The translations under genes were made by a program, and so were the position numbers. 64,000 nucleotides of DNA, taken from Thiocapsa rosea (lineage in GTDB: Bacteria; Pseudomonadota; Gammaproteobacteria; Chromatiales; Chromatiaceae). This document shows positions 32,527-42,690 of this stretch, piece by piece. Where the stretch lies: NCBI RefSeq assembly GCF_003634315.1, contig NZ_RBXL01000001.1, forward strand, positions 4,258,501-4,322,500, given 5' to 3'. The notes under the pieces were generated by a model. That model was not told the origin of the DNA and searched no databases. It saw only the letters and a list, made by a program, of their open reading frames with translations. Within the stretch, counting starts at the first letter, position 1, and each line of letters starts with the position of its first letter.

Positions 32527-33486
32527 CCGCGGCCCTGTCTCGCTCAGACCTCGGATGATCCGGTCTTCGAGCCAGTAGCGAGCACGCCACGGCCAGGGGC
32601 CGTCGATGAAGCCGACGTGACCGCCATGATCGGCGAGTTCCAAAGTGATGCCGGGGCCGAGTTCGTGCTCCCAAGGGATGGTGGTCGGGAACATGAAGGG
32701 ATCATCGACGGCCTGGATGATGAGCGTCGGCGTGCGGATGGTCGGCAGATACTGCCGGCAGCTCGCCCGACTGTAGTAGTCGAAGACGCCCTCGAACCCG
32801 TTCAGCGGTGCCGTGACCCGGTCGTCGAAGGCGTTGAAATCCCCGATGGCGTCGAGGTCGACGTCGAGGGGGAAGCGCCGCCCGGCGAACTTTCGCCGCA
32901 GGCTCACCTTGAGCTTTCCAAGCAGATAGCGCCGATAGATCTTCGAGAATCCGATATCGAGCCTCAGCATGGCATCGCGCAGGACAAAGGGGACCGACAC
33001 CGCGATGGCCGATCCGACGCCGGGCTGCTCGGTCTCGCCGAGATATTTCAGCAGCAGGTTTGCGCCGAGCGAGAAGCCGATCGCGGCGGTCGGCGGACCC
33101 TCGGGGTCTGCACCGAGGACGGCGAGGACCTCCGCCAGGTCTTCCGTGGCCCCCGAATGGTAGGCGCGCTCGAGGCGGTTCGGCTCCTCGGAGCATCCGC
33201 GCAGGAACATGAAGATCGGTTGATAGCCCTCGCGCTCCAAGCGATCGACCAGGCTCGCGGCATAGTGCGACTCGAGCCCGCCCTCCAGCCCGTGGATCAC
33301 CACGACGCGCGGCCCGGCAGCATGGCCGATCGCCAGATCGATGAAATCGCCGTCCGCCAGCTCGATGCGTCGACGCGCAAGATCGGGTCGCGGACGGGGT
33401 CGCGACAGACTCGGCCAAAGTGTCTGCAGATGCGCCCCGGGAAGCCACCAGGCCGGTCGGAAGGTGCTGCGTGTGATCAAGCCCAT
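32524..33486 (-). CDS. YheT-family alpha/beta hydrolase
   Basis: This 320-residue cytosolic esterase-like protein has the YheT opening FRPAWWLPGAHLQTLWPSL, an HGLEGG oxyanion region, nucleophile GFSLGANLLLKYLG, an Asp in IQAVDDPF and a catalytic His in DHGGHVGF. Substrates of the family are poorly known. ATG 33486 is used; a TTG six codons upstream is the alternative. The stop codon TAA is supplied by an intergenic repeat. Confidence 0.9.
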   Translation of the reverse strand: MGLITRSTFRPAWWLPGAHLQTLWPSLSRPRPRPDLARRRIELADGDFIDLAIGHAAGPRVVVIHGLEGGLESHYAASLVDRLEREGYQPIFMFLRGCSEEPNRLERAYHSGATEDLAEVLAVLGADPEGPPTAAIGFSLGANLLLKYLGETEQPGVGSAIAVSVPFVLRDAMLRLDIGFSKIYRRYLLGKLKVSLRRKFAGRRFPLDVDLDAIGDFNAFDDRVTAPLNGFEGVFDYYSRASCRQYLPTIRTPTLIIQAVDDPFMFPTTIPWEHELGPGITLELADHGGHVGFIDGPWPWRARYWLEDRIIRGLSETGPR

Positions 33487-33551
33487 AGCCCGCGAAATCT
33501 CCAATGATCCAAACTATCCGCCATCCGCTCGAAACCAACGGAGCAACAGCC

Positions 33552-33711
33552 GATGGGTAGAGCGCAGCGAAACCCATCCACGAAGCGCCTACGGCTACGA
33601 CAGCCACCCCAAAAGCGCAGCGAAACCCATCCTCCGCACCGCGATGTCTTCCGGCTTTTGCCTGTTCAGAGCGGTGCGGGGAGGATGGGTTTCGCTGCGC
33701 TCTACCCATCC
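33552..33711. repeat. Inverted repeat set with AGCGCAGCGAAACCCATCC
   Basis: Two direct copies of AGCGCAGCGAAACCCATCC (33552-33579 with flanks, and 33614-33632) are followed by the inverted copy at 33683-33711. The second and the inverted copy, with adjoining GCACCGC/GCGGTGC, can form a long stem. It fills most of the 338-base gap between the YheT gene and tolC. Confidence 0.85.
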
Positions 33712-33824
33712 TCTCGGTTTGGGTGGTTCGAGGGTCCGTAGATTGAGAGGCGGCCCCGTTGTCCCCTATACTGACGGCCTTCAGGGTATCACCTGACCCC
33801 GCGAGCCCGACCAAGGAATCCAAC

Positions 33825-35192
33825 ATGCGAACACGCCTTTCGACCCTGATCGCCGCATTACTCTGCGGTCTGGCATCGGCGAGCCAAGCCGAGGATCTCC
33901 TGCAGATCTACGACTTGGCGGTTCAGAGCGACCCCCAGATCCGTCAAGCCGAGCAGAACCTGTTCGCAACGCGCGAGGTCAAGCCTCAAGCGCGCTCCCT
34001 TTTGCTGCCCAACCTGAGCGTGGTCGGCGACGTCGACTACCAGACCTTGGACGCGAGCGGGACCTCCAGCGGAGGTGGGTCGGGGCAAGGTATAGGCTTC
34101 AGTCGCTCCGATTCGTTCAGCACCTACGGTGCCCAAGCCGTCGTCAGCCAAACGGTGTATAACCGAGCCAGCTGGATGACCCTGCAACAGACCGACAACA
34201 TCATCGCGCAGGCCGAGGCTCAATACCGCGACGCCCAGATCACCCTGATGGTCGACACGGCGGATCGCTACTTCGGGGTCTTGCGTGCCGCCGATGCGGT
34301 GACCGTCCAGGAAGCACTCGTAAGGGCCGACGAGCGTCAGCTCGAGCAATCCCGGCAGCGCTTCGAGGTCGGCTTGGTGGCCATCACGGATGTGAACGAC
34401 AGCCAGGCCGCATACGACCGCTCGCGTGCCAACCTGATCACGGCGAAGAACAACCTCGACAACGCCTGGCAAGCGCTCCTCACCATCGTCGGCCCGATCC
34501 AGGTTCCGCTGGCGCGACTCGGCGATACGCTGCCGCTCACCCCGCCCGAGCCCAACAACATCGAGATCTGGGCCGATACCGCAGCACGCTCCAACTACGG
34601 CATCATCGCCGCCAGCGAGGCGGTGAGTGCGGCCAAGAAGGGGATCCAGATCGAGCGCTCGGGATATTACCCGTCGGTCAACCTGCAGGCCGGCTACGAC
34701 GTCGCCCGCTCGGGGGCCGAATTCAACACCGATACCGACACCGGCTTCGTCGGACTCACGCTCAACGTGCCTATCTATCAGGGCGGCGCGGTCGCCTCGA
34801 GGACACGCCAGGCCGGGTTCAACTTCCGCGCCTCGCAGGATCAGCTCGACGCGACACGCCGGCAGGTCGATCAACAGGTGAAGGACGCGTTTCGCGGCGT
34901 CATCTCGAGCATCGAGGACGTGAAGGCACGACAAGCCGCGGTCGTCTCGGCGAGGTCGTCGCTCGAATCCACGGAAGCAGGTCAGGAGGTCGGTACCCGT
35001 ACCCAAGTGGACGTCCTGAATGCACAACGTCAGTTGTTCCAGGCGGAGTTCGATTACTTGAGTTCGCGGTACGACTACATCCTCAACGGCGTCCGACTGC
35101 ACCAAGCCACCAGCACGCTGACACGGGAGATCCTGGGGCGCGGCAATGCCTGGCTCAATCCCGAAGACACGATCGCCCCGCTGGCGTACTGA
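33825..35192 (+). CDS. tolC: TolC-family outer membrane efflux channel
   Basis: This 455-residue outer-membrane factor starts with a signal peptide (LSTLIAALLCGLASASQA). Two repeated TolC halves follow, with the usual EVKPQARSLLLPNLS near residue 55 and YYPSVNLQAGYD near 285. TolC makes the outer-membrane duct for tripartite drug pumps and type I secretion. Its start, ATG 33825, follows AAGGAA. It is followed three bases later by aroC, an unusual pairing. No pump partner lies nearby, so it probably serves several pumps. Confidence 0.92.
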   Translation: MRTRLSTLIAALLCGLASASQAEDLLQIYDLAVQSDPQIRQAEQNLFATREVKPQARSLLLPNLSVVGDVDYQTLDASGTSSGGGSGQGIGFSRSDSFSTYGAQAVVSQTVYNRASWMTLQQTDNIIAQAEAQYRDAQITLMVDTADRYFGVLRAADAVTVQEALVRADERQLEQSRQRFEVGLVAITDVNDSQAAYDRSRANLITAKNNLDNAWQALLTIVGPIQVPLARLGDTLPLTPPEPNNIEIWADTAARSNYGIIAASEAVSAAKKGIQIERSGYYPSVNLQAGYDVARSGAEFNTDTDTGFVGLTLNVPIYQGGAVASRTRQAGFNFRASQDQLDATRRQVDQQVKDAFRGVISSIEDVKARQAAVVSARSSLESTEAGQEVGTRTQVDVLNAQRQLFQAEFDYLSSRYDYILNGVRLHQATSTLTREILGRGNAWLNPEDTIAPLAY

Positions 35193-35195
35193 ATC

Positions 35196-36287
35196 ATGTC
35201 CGGCAACAGCTTCGGGCGGGTCTTCGTCTTCACCAGTTTCGGCGAAAGTCACGGTCCGGCCATCGGCGGTGTCGTCGACGGCTGTCCTCCGGGGCTCGCG
35301 CTTGAAGCCGCGGATCTGCAGCGTGATCTGGATCGGCGCAAGCCCGGCCAGTCGCGTCACACCACCCAGCGGCGCGAGTCCGATACGGTCGAGATCCTCT
35401 CGGGTGTGTTCGAGGGCCGCACCACGGGTGCTCCGATCGGTCTACTGATCCGCAACGAAGATCAGCGCTCGAAGGATTACTCCGAGATCGCCGCGCGTTA
35501 TCGCCCGGGACACGCCGACTACACCTACGACCAGAAATACGGCCGACGCGACTATCGCGGCGGCGGGCGCTCCTCGGCGCGCGAGACCGCCGTGCGGGTC
35601 GCGGCCGGGGCGATCGCCAAGAAATACTTGGCCGAGCACGCCGGCATCTCGGTGCGCGGTTATCTGTCGCAGCTCGGCCCGATTCGTCCCGCGAGACTCG
35701 ACTGGGATCAGGTCGAGCGCAATCCCTTCTTCTGTCCCTGCGCCGAGACGGTGCCGCGTCTCGAGGCGTACATGGACGACCTGCGCAAAGAGGGCAACTC
35801 GATCGGCGCAGCCATCACGGTCGTGGCGAGCGGCATGCCGACGGGTCTCGGCGAGCCGGTCTTCGATCGGCTCGATGCCGACATCGCCCACGCCATGATG
35901 AGCATCAACGCCGTCAAAGCGGTGGAGATCGGCGCCGGCTTCGCCTGCGTCGAGCAGAAGGGCACCGAGCACCGCGACGAGATGACACCCGAGGGGTTTC
36001 TCTCCAACCATGCCGGCGGCATCCTCGGCGGGATCTCCTCGGGTCAGGACGTGCTGGTGCGCATCGCGCTGAAACCGACCTCCAGCATTCGGCTGCCGGG
36101 TCGGACCATCGACACCTCAGGTCATGCGACGGAGGTGGTCACCAAGGGACGACACGACCCCTGCGTCGGTATTCGGGCCACACCCATCGCCGAGGCCATG
36201 CTCGCATTGGTCCTGATGGATCACCTGCTGCGGCACCGCGGCCAAAACGCCGGCGTTGTGCCGCCCACCCCGCCTATCGCCGCCTGA
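35196..36287 (+). CDS. aroC: Chorismate synthase
   Basis: It catalyses the last step of the shikimate pathway, making chorismate from EPSP using reduced FMN. It is 363 residues (E. coli 361). Signatures are [18 protein letters not shown] near the start, [27 protein letters not shown] and [17 protein letters not shown]. It is intact and set three bases after tolC. Confidence 0.96.
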   Translation: MSGNSFGRVFVFTSFGESHGPAIGGVVDGCPPGLALEAADLQRDLDRRKPGQSRHTTQRRESDTVEILSGVFEGRTTGAPIGLLIRNEDQRSKDYSEIAARYRPGHADYTYDQKYGRRDYRGGGRSSARETAVRVAAGAIAKKYLAEHAGISVRGYLSQLGPIRPARLDWDQVERNPFFCPCAETVPRLEAYMDDLRKEGNSIGAAITVVASGMPTGLGEPVFDRLDADIAHAMMSINAVKAVEIGAGFACVEQKGTEHRDEMTPEGFLSNHAGGILGGISSGQDVLVRIALKPTSSIRLPGRTIDTSGHATEVVTKGRHDPCVGIRATPIAEAMLALVLMDHLLRHRGQNAGVVPPTPPIAA

Positions 36288-36459
36288 ACCGGTTCCGCGG
36301 CGACAGGAGGCGATTTCGCACCTGTCTCGCGTCTCGCGTTATTCCCGGCCCGACGTTGGCGCAGCGCAACGCGGTGCGGTCAAGAATCCAATGAACTGAA
36401 CCGAGTCGACGACGGCCCCGATGGGCCGGCGCAAGGTCGATCCAGGACGCAAAGAAAGC

Positions 36460-37650
36460 ATGTTGAAGCGGACGCGGTTCAGCACTGGGCCAGACGCGAT
36501 GCCGTATTGGCGACTCTCCGGCTATTACTTCTTCTATTTCGCCGCGCTCGGCGCACTGGTGCCCTTTTGGGGGCCTTATCTGCAATCGAAGGGGTTCGAT
36601 GCGCTGGCGATCGGTCAGCTCATGGCGATCCTGGTGGGCACCAAGATCGTCGCACCGATGCTGTGGGGTCATATCGTCGACATCACCGGGCGGCGCATGC
36701 CGATCGTGCGCTTCGGCGCACTGGTCTCGGCGGTGACCTTCCTCGGCGTCTTCCCGGCCGACGGCTTCTGGACCATCGCCGCGGCCATGATCCTCTTCAG
36801 CTTCTTCTGGAATGCCTCGCTTCCGCAGATGGAGGCGGTCACCTTCAATCATCTGCGCCACCGGCCTGCGGGTTATGCCCTGATCCGGCTGTGGGGCTCG
36901 GTCGGGTTTATCCTGGTGGTCGCCATCCTGGGCGTGCAGTTGGAGTCCGCCCCGATGAGCGTCGTGCCGATCTGGGTGCTTATCCTCTTCGTCGCCATCT
37001 GGCTCTCGACCCTGACCGTCCCGGACAGCGCGCCCGTCACGGGGGATCATGCCACGCCCGGGTTGCGCGTGCTTTTGGCACGACCCGAGGTGATGGCGTT
37101 CTTCGCCGCCTGCTTTCTCATGCAGGCGAGTCACGGGATCTATTACGCCTTCTTCTCGATCCATCTCGCGGAGGTGGGATACGCGACCTCTGCGATCGGC
37201 GCGCTTTGGGCACTCGGCGTCGTGGCCGAGGTGCTGGTGTTTCTCGTGATGCGCAACCTGCTCGAGCGTTTCGGTGCGCGTCATGTCCTGATCTGGAGTC
37301 TGGCGATCGCGGTCGTACGCTGGTTGCTGATCGGAACCTTCGTCGCGATCCCTGCTGTGGCGATCGTTGCCCAACTCATGCATGCCGCCACCTTCGGGAC
37401 CTTCCATGCGGCTGCGATCCATCTCGTCCATCAGTATTTTCGCGGACGCACGCAGGGACGCGGGCAGGCGCTCTACAACAGCCTGAGCTTCGGCGCGGGC
37501 GGGGCGCTCGGCAGTCTCATCGGTGGTTTGCTGTGGAGCGCCGAGGGTGCGGGGGTCACCTTCGGGATCGCATCCGGTGCTGCTGCGCTTGGACTGATCG
37601 CCGCCTGGCGCTGGGTGGATCGTCCCCCGAGGGAGGTTGCCGGCCATTAA
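36460..37650 (+). CDS. Major facilitator superfamily permease (HcaT/NupG-like)
   Basis: The roughly 396-residue, 12-helix transporter has the MFS_1-like opening MPYWRLSGYYFFYFAALGAL and VPFWGPYLQSKGFDALAIGQ, like HcaT and related permeases. The substrate is unknown. ATG 36460 is used; ATG 36499 would start exactly at the conserved MPYW and may be the true start. Its TAA stop is the first part of an intergenic repeat. Confidence 0.85.
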   Translation: MLKRTRFSTGPDAMPYWRLSGYYFFYFAALGALVPFWGPYLQSKGFDALAIGQLMAILVGTKIVAPMLWGHIVDITGRRMPIVRFGALVSAVTFLGVFPADGFWTIAAAMILFSFFWNASLPQMEAVTFNHLRHRPAGYALIRLWGSVGFILVVAILGVQLESAPMSVVPIWVLILFVAIWLSTLTVPDSAPVTGDHATPGLRVLLARPEVMAFFAACFLMQASHGIYYAFFSIHLAEVGYATSAIGALWALGVVAEVLVFLVMRNLLERFGARHVLIWSLAIAVVRWLLIGTFVAIPAVAIVAQLMHAATFGTFHAAAIHLVHQYFRGRTQGRGQALYNSLSFGAGGALGSLIGGLLWSAEGAGVTFGIASGAAALGLIAAWRWVDRPPREVAGH

Positions 37651-37733
37651 ACCGCGCCCGTGCGGTATGCGTTGTTTGTTGAAATGGATTGGCCGCGCCA
37701 GCTCCGACGAATGCCGGAACTGGCGCGGTTTAA
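37647..37733. repeat. Full TTAAACCGCG family repeat
   Basis: An 87-bp copy has terminal TTAAACCGCG/CGCGGTTTAA and an internal palindrome GCGCCAGCTCCGACGA / GCCGGAACTGGCGC. The left edge supplies the stop of the MFS gene. Confidence 0.88.
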
Positions 37734-37753
37734 AATCTTGAAAAAATTAAATT

Positions 37754-37838
37754 TTAAACCGCGTCTCACCGAGATCGAGGATATCTCCAAAACCAAACGC
37801 AACGTGAAAATGACGCCTATCGCTCTGGACGCGGTTTA
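37754..37838. repeat. TTAAACCGCG family repeat, CAACGTGAAAATG type
   Basis: It is bounded by TTAAACCGCG and CGCGGTTTA but with a different interior (CCAAACGCAACGTGAAAATG). It is separated by an AT-rich 20-base spacer from the preceding copy, making a pair of unlike elements. Confidence 0.85.
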
Positions 37839-37960
37839 GTGGACGGGACTCATCACGGATCCGGGTTAACGGGCCGCGTGTTATTCTATTTTCTTTCGCG
37901 GGTCCGCCGACGCCGCCAACCCTGCCGAGCTTGCTCGGTTTGACCTCAGCCATTACAGCC

Positions 37961-40051
37961 ATGCCAGTCGATCAAGGTCCTTTTCAGATCCTTCCGGGTC
38001 GACGCTACCCCAACGGGGCGAGCGTCGAAGACGACGGGGTCAACTTCTCCGTGTTCAGTCGCCATGCCTGCGGAGCCGAGCTGCTGCTCTATCGCAGCGC
38101 GGACAGCGCGGAGCCCTTCCAGATCATCCGGCTGGATCCGGAGGTCAACCACACCTTCTTCTACTGGCACGTTCTGGTCGTGGATCTGCCGCCCGGGACG
38201 CACTACACCTGGCGCATGGAGGGTCCGTTCGAGCCTCGTGCCCACGGCTGGCGTTTCGATGCCGGCACCGAACTGCTCGATCCTTGGGCACGCGCCGTGA
38301 ATCTCTCGCATTGGGATCGCTGGAATCGCCTGAACAACGGGGTGAAGCCGCATGACTCGCCCCGCGGCTTGGTCCTCGCCGAGGAGTACGACTGGGAAGG
38401 CGACACGCCGATCCGCCGCCCCACCGAGCAGACCATCATCTACGAGCTCCATGTCGGCGGCTTTACGCGGCATGCCAGCTCGGGCGTGCATCATCCCGGA
38501 ACCTTCCTCGGTCTGATCGAAAAGATCCCCTATCTGCAGGATCTCGGCATTACCCATGTCGAGCTGATGCCGGTCATGGCGTTCGACGAGCAGGACGTCC
38601 CGCCGGGTGTCTGGGAGGCGGGGCTGCGCAACTTCTGGGGCTACAGCAGCTTCGGCTTCTTCTCGCCCCATCCCGGTTACTGTGTCACCCCCGAGCAGGG
38701 CACGCATCGGCGCGAGTTCCGCGACATGGTCAAGGCCCTGCACAAGGCCGGCATCGGCGTCATCCTGGATGTGGTGTTCAACCACACCAGCGAGGGCGGC
38801 AACGGCGGTCCGACCATGAGCTTCAAAGGGCTCGGAAACGAGACCTTCTATTGCCTGGATACCCTCGACAAGAGCATCTATCTGGATTTCACGGGCTGCG
38901 GCAATACGGTCAACGCAAATCACCCCGTCGTGTCTCGTTTCATCATCGACGCGCTTGAGTATTGGGTCCGCGAGATGCACGTGGACGGGTTCCGTTTCGA
39001 TCTCGCCAGCGCCATGGCGCGGGACGCGGACGGCCGGCCGATGGCCAATCCGCCCGTGCTCTGGGCAATCGAGCTCTCCGATACGCTCAACGCCTCCAAA
39101 ATCATCGCCGAGGCATGGGACGCCGCCGGTCTTTATCAGGTCGGCAGCTTTCCCGGCTATCGCTGGATGGAATGGAACGGCTGCTTTCGCGACAGCGTGC
39201 GGCGGTTCGTTCGCGGCGACCCGGGACTGGTTCCGGAGATCGCGACCCGGCTCGCGGGCAGCAGCGACCTCTATCAGGCCAACCTGCGTCAGCCCATCAA
39301 CAGCGTGAATTTCGTCACCTGCCACGACGGCTTCACCCTCTGGGACCTCGTCTCCTACGAGCGTAAGTACAACCGCGCCAACCGCGAGGAGAATCGCGAC
39401 GGGACCGACAACAACCTGAGCTGGAACTGCGGTGTCGAGGGCGAGACCGAAAATCCCGAGATCCTCGCGCTGCGCCGGCGTCAGGCCAAGAACCTCTTGA
39501 CCCTCATGTTCATGAGCCAGGGTATCCCGATGCTCTTGGCCGGGGACGAGGTGCTGCGCACCCAGCAGGGCAACAACAACACCTGGTGCCAGGACAACCC
39601 TCTGGGCTGGTTCGACTGGTCGTTGGTCGAGCGCAATGGCGACATGCTGCGGTTCGTGCGCGGATTGATCGCCTTGCGCAAGCGTCATGCGAGTCTGCGT
39701 CGCCGCCACTTCCTGTCCGGCCAGCCGCGCAACGGCAGCGATCTTCCGGACGTGGTCTGGCACGGAACCACGCCGGGCGATCCGCCCTGGGAGGACCCGG
39801 ACGCACGGGTGCTCGCCTTCACCTTGGCGCGTGCGCGCCAAGACGACGACGTGCTGTGTGTACTCATCAACATGGATGCGGAGGCGAAACGGTTCGAGAT
39901 CCCGGCAATCGAGCAATGTCGTTGGTACACCGCCCTCGACACCGGACGTGCCAGCCCGACCGATCTCATCCCGCCCGAGGATCAGATCGCGCTCGAAACA
40001 GCCTCCGTGCTGGTGCGCTCGCGCAGTATTCAGATCTTCGAGGGGCGCTAA
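37961..40051 (+). CDS. glgX: Glycogen debranching enzyme (GlgX/isoamylase type)
   Basis: It hydrolyses alpha-1,6 branches of glycogen or limit dextrin. The 696-residue protein has an N-terminal CBM48 (GVNFSVFSRHACGAELLLY) and a GH13 barrel with DVVFNHT, the nucleophile region GFRFDLAS, the acid in IIAEAWDAAG and FVTCHDG before the last Asp. The start at ATG 37961 places CBM48 at the usual distance; the TTG further upstream adds nothing. A GH57 enzyme and a DUF4912 protein follow. The stop TAA is the first bases of an intergenic repeat. Confidence 0.9.
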   Translation: MPVDQGPFQILPGRRYPNGASVEDDGVNFSVFSRHACGAELLLYRSADSAEPFQIIRLDPEVNHTFFYWHVLVVDLPPGTHYTWRMEGPFEPRAHGWRFDAGTELLDPWARAVNLSHWDRWNRLNNGVKPHDSPRGLVLAEEYDWEGDTPIRRPTEQTIIYELHVGGFTRHASSGVHHPGTFLGLIEKIPYLQDLGITHVELMPVMAFDEQDVPPGVWEAGLRNFWGYSSFGFFSPHPGYCVTPEQGTHRREFRDMVKALHKAGIGVILDVVFNHTSEGGNGGPTMSFKGLGNETFYCLDTLDKSIYLDFTGCGNTVNANHPVVSRFIIDALEYWVREMHVDGFRFDLASAMARDADGRPMANPPVLWAIELSDTLNASKIIAEAWDAAGLYQVGSFPGYRWMEWNGCFRDSVRRFVRGDPGLVPEIATRLAGSSDLYQANLRQPINSVNFVTCHDGFTLWDLVSYERKYNRANREENRDGTDNNLSWNCGVEGETENPEILALRRRQAKNLLTLMFMSQGIPMLLAGDEVLRTQQGNNNTWCQDNPLGWFDWSLVERNGDMLRFVRGLIALRKRHASLRRRHFLSGQPRNGSDLPDVVWHGTTPGDPPWEDPDARVLAFTLARARQDDDVLCVLINMDAEAKRFEIPAIEQCRWYTALDTGRASPTDLIPPEDQIALETASVLVRSRSIQIFEGR

Positions 40052-40161
40052 ACCGCGTCCAGAGCGAGATGCTCACTTTCGCGCCAGCTCCGACAGTTGT
40101 CGGAGCTGGCGCAGCCAAGCTAATCCAACACACTACGCATATCGCACCGGGCGCGGTTTAA
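40049..40161. repeat. Composite TTAAACCGCG family repeat
   Basis: This 113-bp mosaic has a left part of the GTCCAGAGCGA type joined to the palindrome GCCAGCTCCGAC / GTCGGAGCTGGC and a right part CATATCGCACCGGGCGCGGT ending in TTAA. It shows that the interior modules are exchangeable. Confidence 0.85.
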
Positions 40162-40205
40162 GGCGCCGACGATTCATACAGGCATCCCCCTGACTGTGGT
40201 GATCC

Positions 40206-41435
40206 ATGACTCGGACCGACATCCATCACGCCCTCGGGTTGCACATGCACCAGCCCCCCGGCAACCTGCGGCTCCTGATCGATACCAATCCTTGGGAGGC
40301 CGAGGAGATCATCCGCTGCTACGAGCGTGTGCCGCGCTATGCCTTGCAGTATCGCGATGTCGCACGACTGCATGTCGGGTTTTCAGGTGTCTTGCTCGAG
40401 CAGCTTCTCGACCCCGAGATCGTCGACCGGTATCGTCACATCGTCGACATCCCGGCGATGCTCCAGGGCTATCGCGAGGCCGACAACATCGAGCTGATCG
40501 GCATGGGCTACTCCCATCCGATCTTCCCCTTGATCCCGTATGCCGATTGGTCCGAGCAGCTTGCCTTGGGGCGAGCACGGATGGAGCAGGTCTTCGGCCG
40601 GGCGCCACGCGGCTTTTGGCCCCCGGAGATGGCCTTCACCATGGCGATGATCCCGGCGCTGGTGCAAGCCGGCTACGACTACGTCGTTGTCGACGGCGTG
40701 CATGTCCGCCCGGAGGACGGCATCAGCGACATCTTTCGCCCTTACATCGCGTGCCATGAAGGTGTGTGCATCAACGTTGTCCCGCGCGATCGCGATGTCT
40801 CCAACGCCCAGGAGAGTGGACTGAATCCACGTTGGTTTCGCGACGAGGTCCTGTGGCGGACCGCTGGCTCGCCGCGGCCGGACGAGAGACGCCTCGTGAC
40901 GACCTGGTCGGACGGCGAAAACGGCGGCTGGTTTCGCCAAACCCACGAGCCATCCGGATTCTTCGGTCACTTCTTCGCCCCTTACATGGGACAGGTGCGC
41001 GACGGGACCTGCCCGATCATCCCGGTGCGTCTGGCGGACTATCTCGGTCGGGTCGCGCCGACGGCCTACGCGCAGGTCCAAACCGGTGCCTGGAATGTCG
41101 GCTCCACCTCCGGGGAGGATCTCTCTCAGTGGGCGGGCAGCGAGCGCCAACGCGAAGCCGTTGCGGAGATCGCACGGCTCAGTGCCCGCTATTGGCAGCT
41201 CATGCGTGGATCTGCGGACGCGACCGCTCGGTGCGCCGAGCCCCTGTCGCGTGCCCGTCGTTTGATCCTCGAGGCCGAGACCAGCTGTTTTCTCTTTTGG
41301 GGTGATTCCTGGATCCCGCACCTGCATGCACGGACCCATGAGGCATCCCTCGCATTGGACGAGGCGGAGATCGCGATCGTGCAGCCGTCCCGTGCCGATG
41401 CGATCGGGCTTGGTTTGGACGGCCTCGCGGAGTGA
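40206..41435 (+). CDS. Glycoside hydrolase family 57 protein
   Basis: This 409-residue alpha-glucan enzyme of the GH57 type has HHALGLHMHQPPGNLR, GMGYSHPIFPLIP, then FWPPEMAFTMAMIPAL with the presumed catalytic Glu, and LVTTWSDGENGGW near residue 240. GH57 includes alpha-amylases, branching enzymes and 4-glucanotransferases; which one cannot be settled here. The next gene starts inside its stop codon (GTGA). Clustered with glgX, it suggests glycogen handling. Confidence 0.85.
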   Translation: MTRTDIHHALGLHMHQPPGNLRLLIDTNPWEAEEIIRCYERVPRYALQYRDVARLHVGFSGVLLEQLLDPEIVDRYRHIVDIPAMLQGYREADNIELIGMGYSHPIFPLIPYADWSEQLALGRARMEQVFGRAPRGFWPPEMAFTMAMIPALVQAGYDYVVVDGVHVRPEDGISDIFRPYIACHEGVCINVVPRDRDVSNAQESGLNPRWFRDEVLWRTAGSPRPDERRLVTTWSDGENGGWFRQTHEPSGFFGHFFAPYMGQVRDGTCPIIPVRLADYLGRVAPTAYAQVQTGAWNVGSTSGEDLSQWAGSERQREAVAEIARLSARYWQLMRGSADATARCAEPLSRARRLILEAETSCFLFWGDSWIPHLHARTHEASLALDEAEIAIVQPSRADAIGLGLDGLAE

Positions 41436-42505
41436 AGCGGACGCTCGTTCCACGGTTCCCTTTACGAGAACGCGGGACGCATCTCGTGCTCGCGAGCGCA
41501 GGGGACGGCGGTCTCCGCGCCTTCTGGCACCTCTCGGGCGACGACGTCATCCCCGCCGCGGCCGGTTTCCGGCCCGACGGTCCCAAGCCGGTGCCCGTGC
41601 TGCGTCTGAGGTGTCTTCATGCCGGGGGTGCAACGCAGGTTCAGGAAATCACCCTGCAGCTGCGTAGCCCGGGCGGTCACGGGGAGCAGGTCTTTTCGGT
41701 CGATGCACGGCCCGCACGTTACGACGCCGAGCTGGGTCTGAGCGATGCGGCGGGCGGTTGGGTGATGCTCGCCCGATCCAACGTCCTTGATCACGGCGCG
41801 CGGGTCGATGTCCGCTTGCCGACCGCCGAGAGTGTCGGGGCATCCTCCGATGGGTTGAGCAAGGCTCCGGCGCCCGCTGCCACACCGCAGACCGATCCTC
41901 CGAAGTCGGGATCGGCAGCGACGCCGTCGCCAACGGTGCAAGAGCCGCTTGGCTCGATCTCTATCGTTCCCGAGCAGACCGGAATCCGCGCCATCGACGT
42001 CTTGGCCCAACGCGGCGCGCGCCTTGGTCTCGGTGCCGGTCGCGATCCGGACCTTGTACCCGATCGCGAGTCAACGCCGGCCGCCGAGATCCCGGTCCAG
42101 CCCGATCATGCCGATCATGCCGATCAATCGCCGACCAGGTTCCGGGATTCCGAATCCGACGCTCCACTCTCGCGCGACGCCGTACCGTCATCGCAGAGCG
42201 AAGTTACCGAAGTTGCCATGCCCGAGCCGGCTGACTCCCCCGAGCGGCGTTCGAGCCCATCGCCGACTGCACCGATGCGTTACGGCCAGCCGACGCCTGG
42301 CGGAGTCGAGCTGTTGATCGAGGCCGAGCTGCGCATCAACGGCTGTGCTGCACCCGGCACGCTGATCGATCTCTTCGGACAGCCTTACCGTGTCGGACCG
42401 GGAGGCCGGTTTCAGCTCGTCATTCGGGTCGATGATCCGGAATTGATCAAGCGGGCCTTCGAGCTGAATCCGCCGGACCTGCCCGATCGCCCCGCCGACG
42501 CCTGA
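41432..42505 (+). CDS. DUF4912-domain protein with low-complexity linker
   Basis: This 357-residue protein starts at GTG, overlapping the GH57 stop by GTGA. The N-terminal 120 residues form a DUF4912-like domain (LRAFWHLSGDD, LRCLHAGG). A Pro/Ser/Asp-rich disordered stretch of about 140 residues follows, including a DHADHADQ repeat. A C-terminal sheet domain ends the chain (ELLIEAELRINGCAAPGTLI, FGQPYRVGPGGRFQL). DUF4912 proteins often accompany GH57 and glucan enzymes. The function is unknown. Confidence 0.75.
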   Translation: MKRTLVPRFPLRERGTHLVLASAGDGGLRAFWHLSGDDVIPAAAGFRPDGPKPVPVLRLRCLHAGGATQVQEITLQLRSPGGHGEQVFSVDARPARYDAELGLSDAAGGWVMLARSNVLDHGARVDVRLPTAESVGASSDGLSKAPAPAATPQTDPPKSGSAATPSPTVQEPLGSISIVPEQTGIRAIDVLAQRGARLGLGAGRDPDLVPDRESTPAAEIPVQPDHADHADQSPTRFRDSESDAPLSRDAVPSSQSEVTEVAMPEPADSPERRSSPSPTAPMRYGQPTPGGVELLIEAELRINGCAAPGTLIDLFGQPYRVGPGGRFQLVIRVDDPELIKRAFELNPPDLPDRPADA

Positions 42506-42690
42506 ATGCGGCGGCGGGGCGGTCATACGGCCGAGCGTTGCCGAGTGGCTGGTCGGCCCGGGAATGCCGAGTGACACGCGTCTTTGCCTCCTGTCGTCGT
42601 CGACCTTCTCCTTCTCGCCCACGCCTCCATGTTTCACCTCGAACCCGATGTCGACACCGATGTCGAAACCGTGAACACGGGGTAGCTTTC

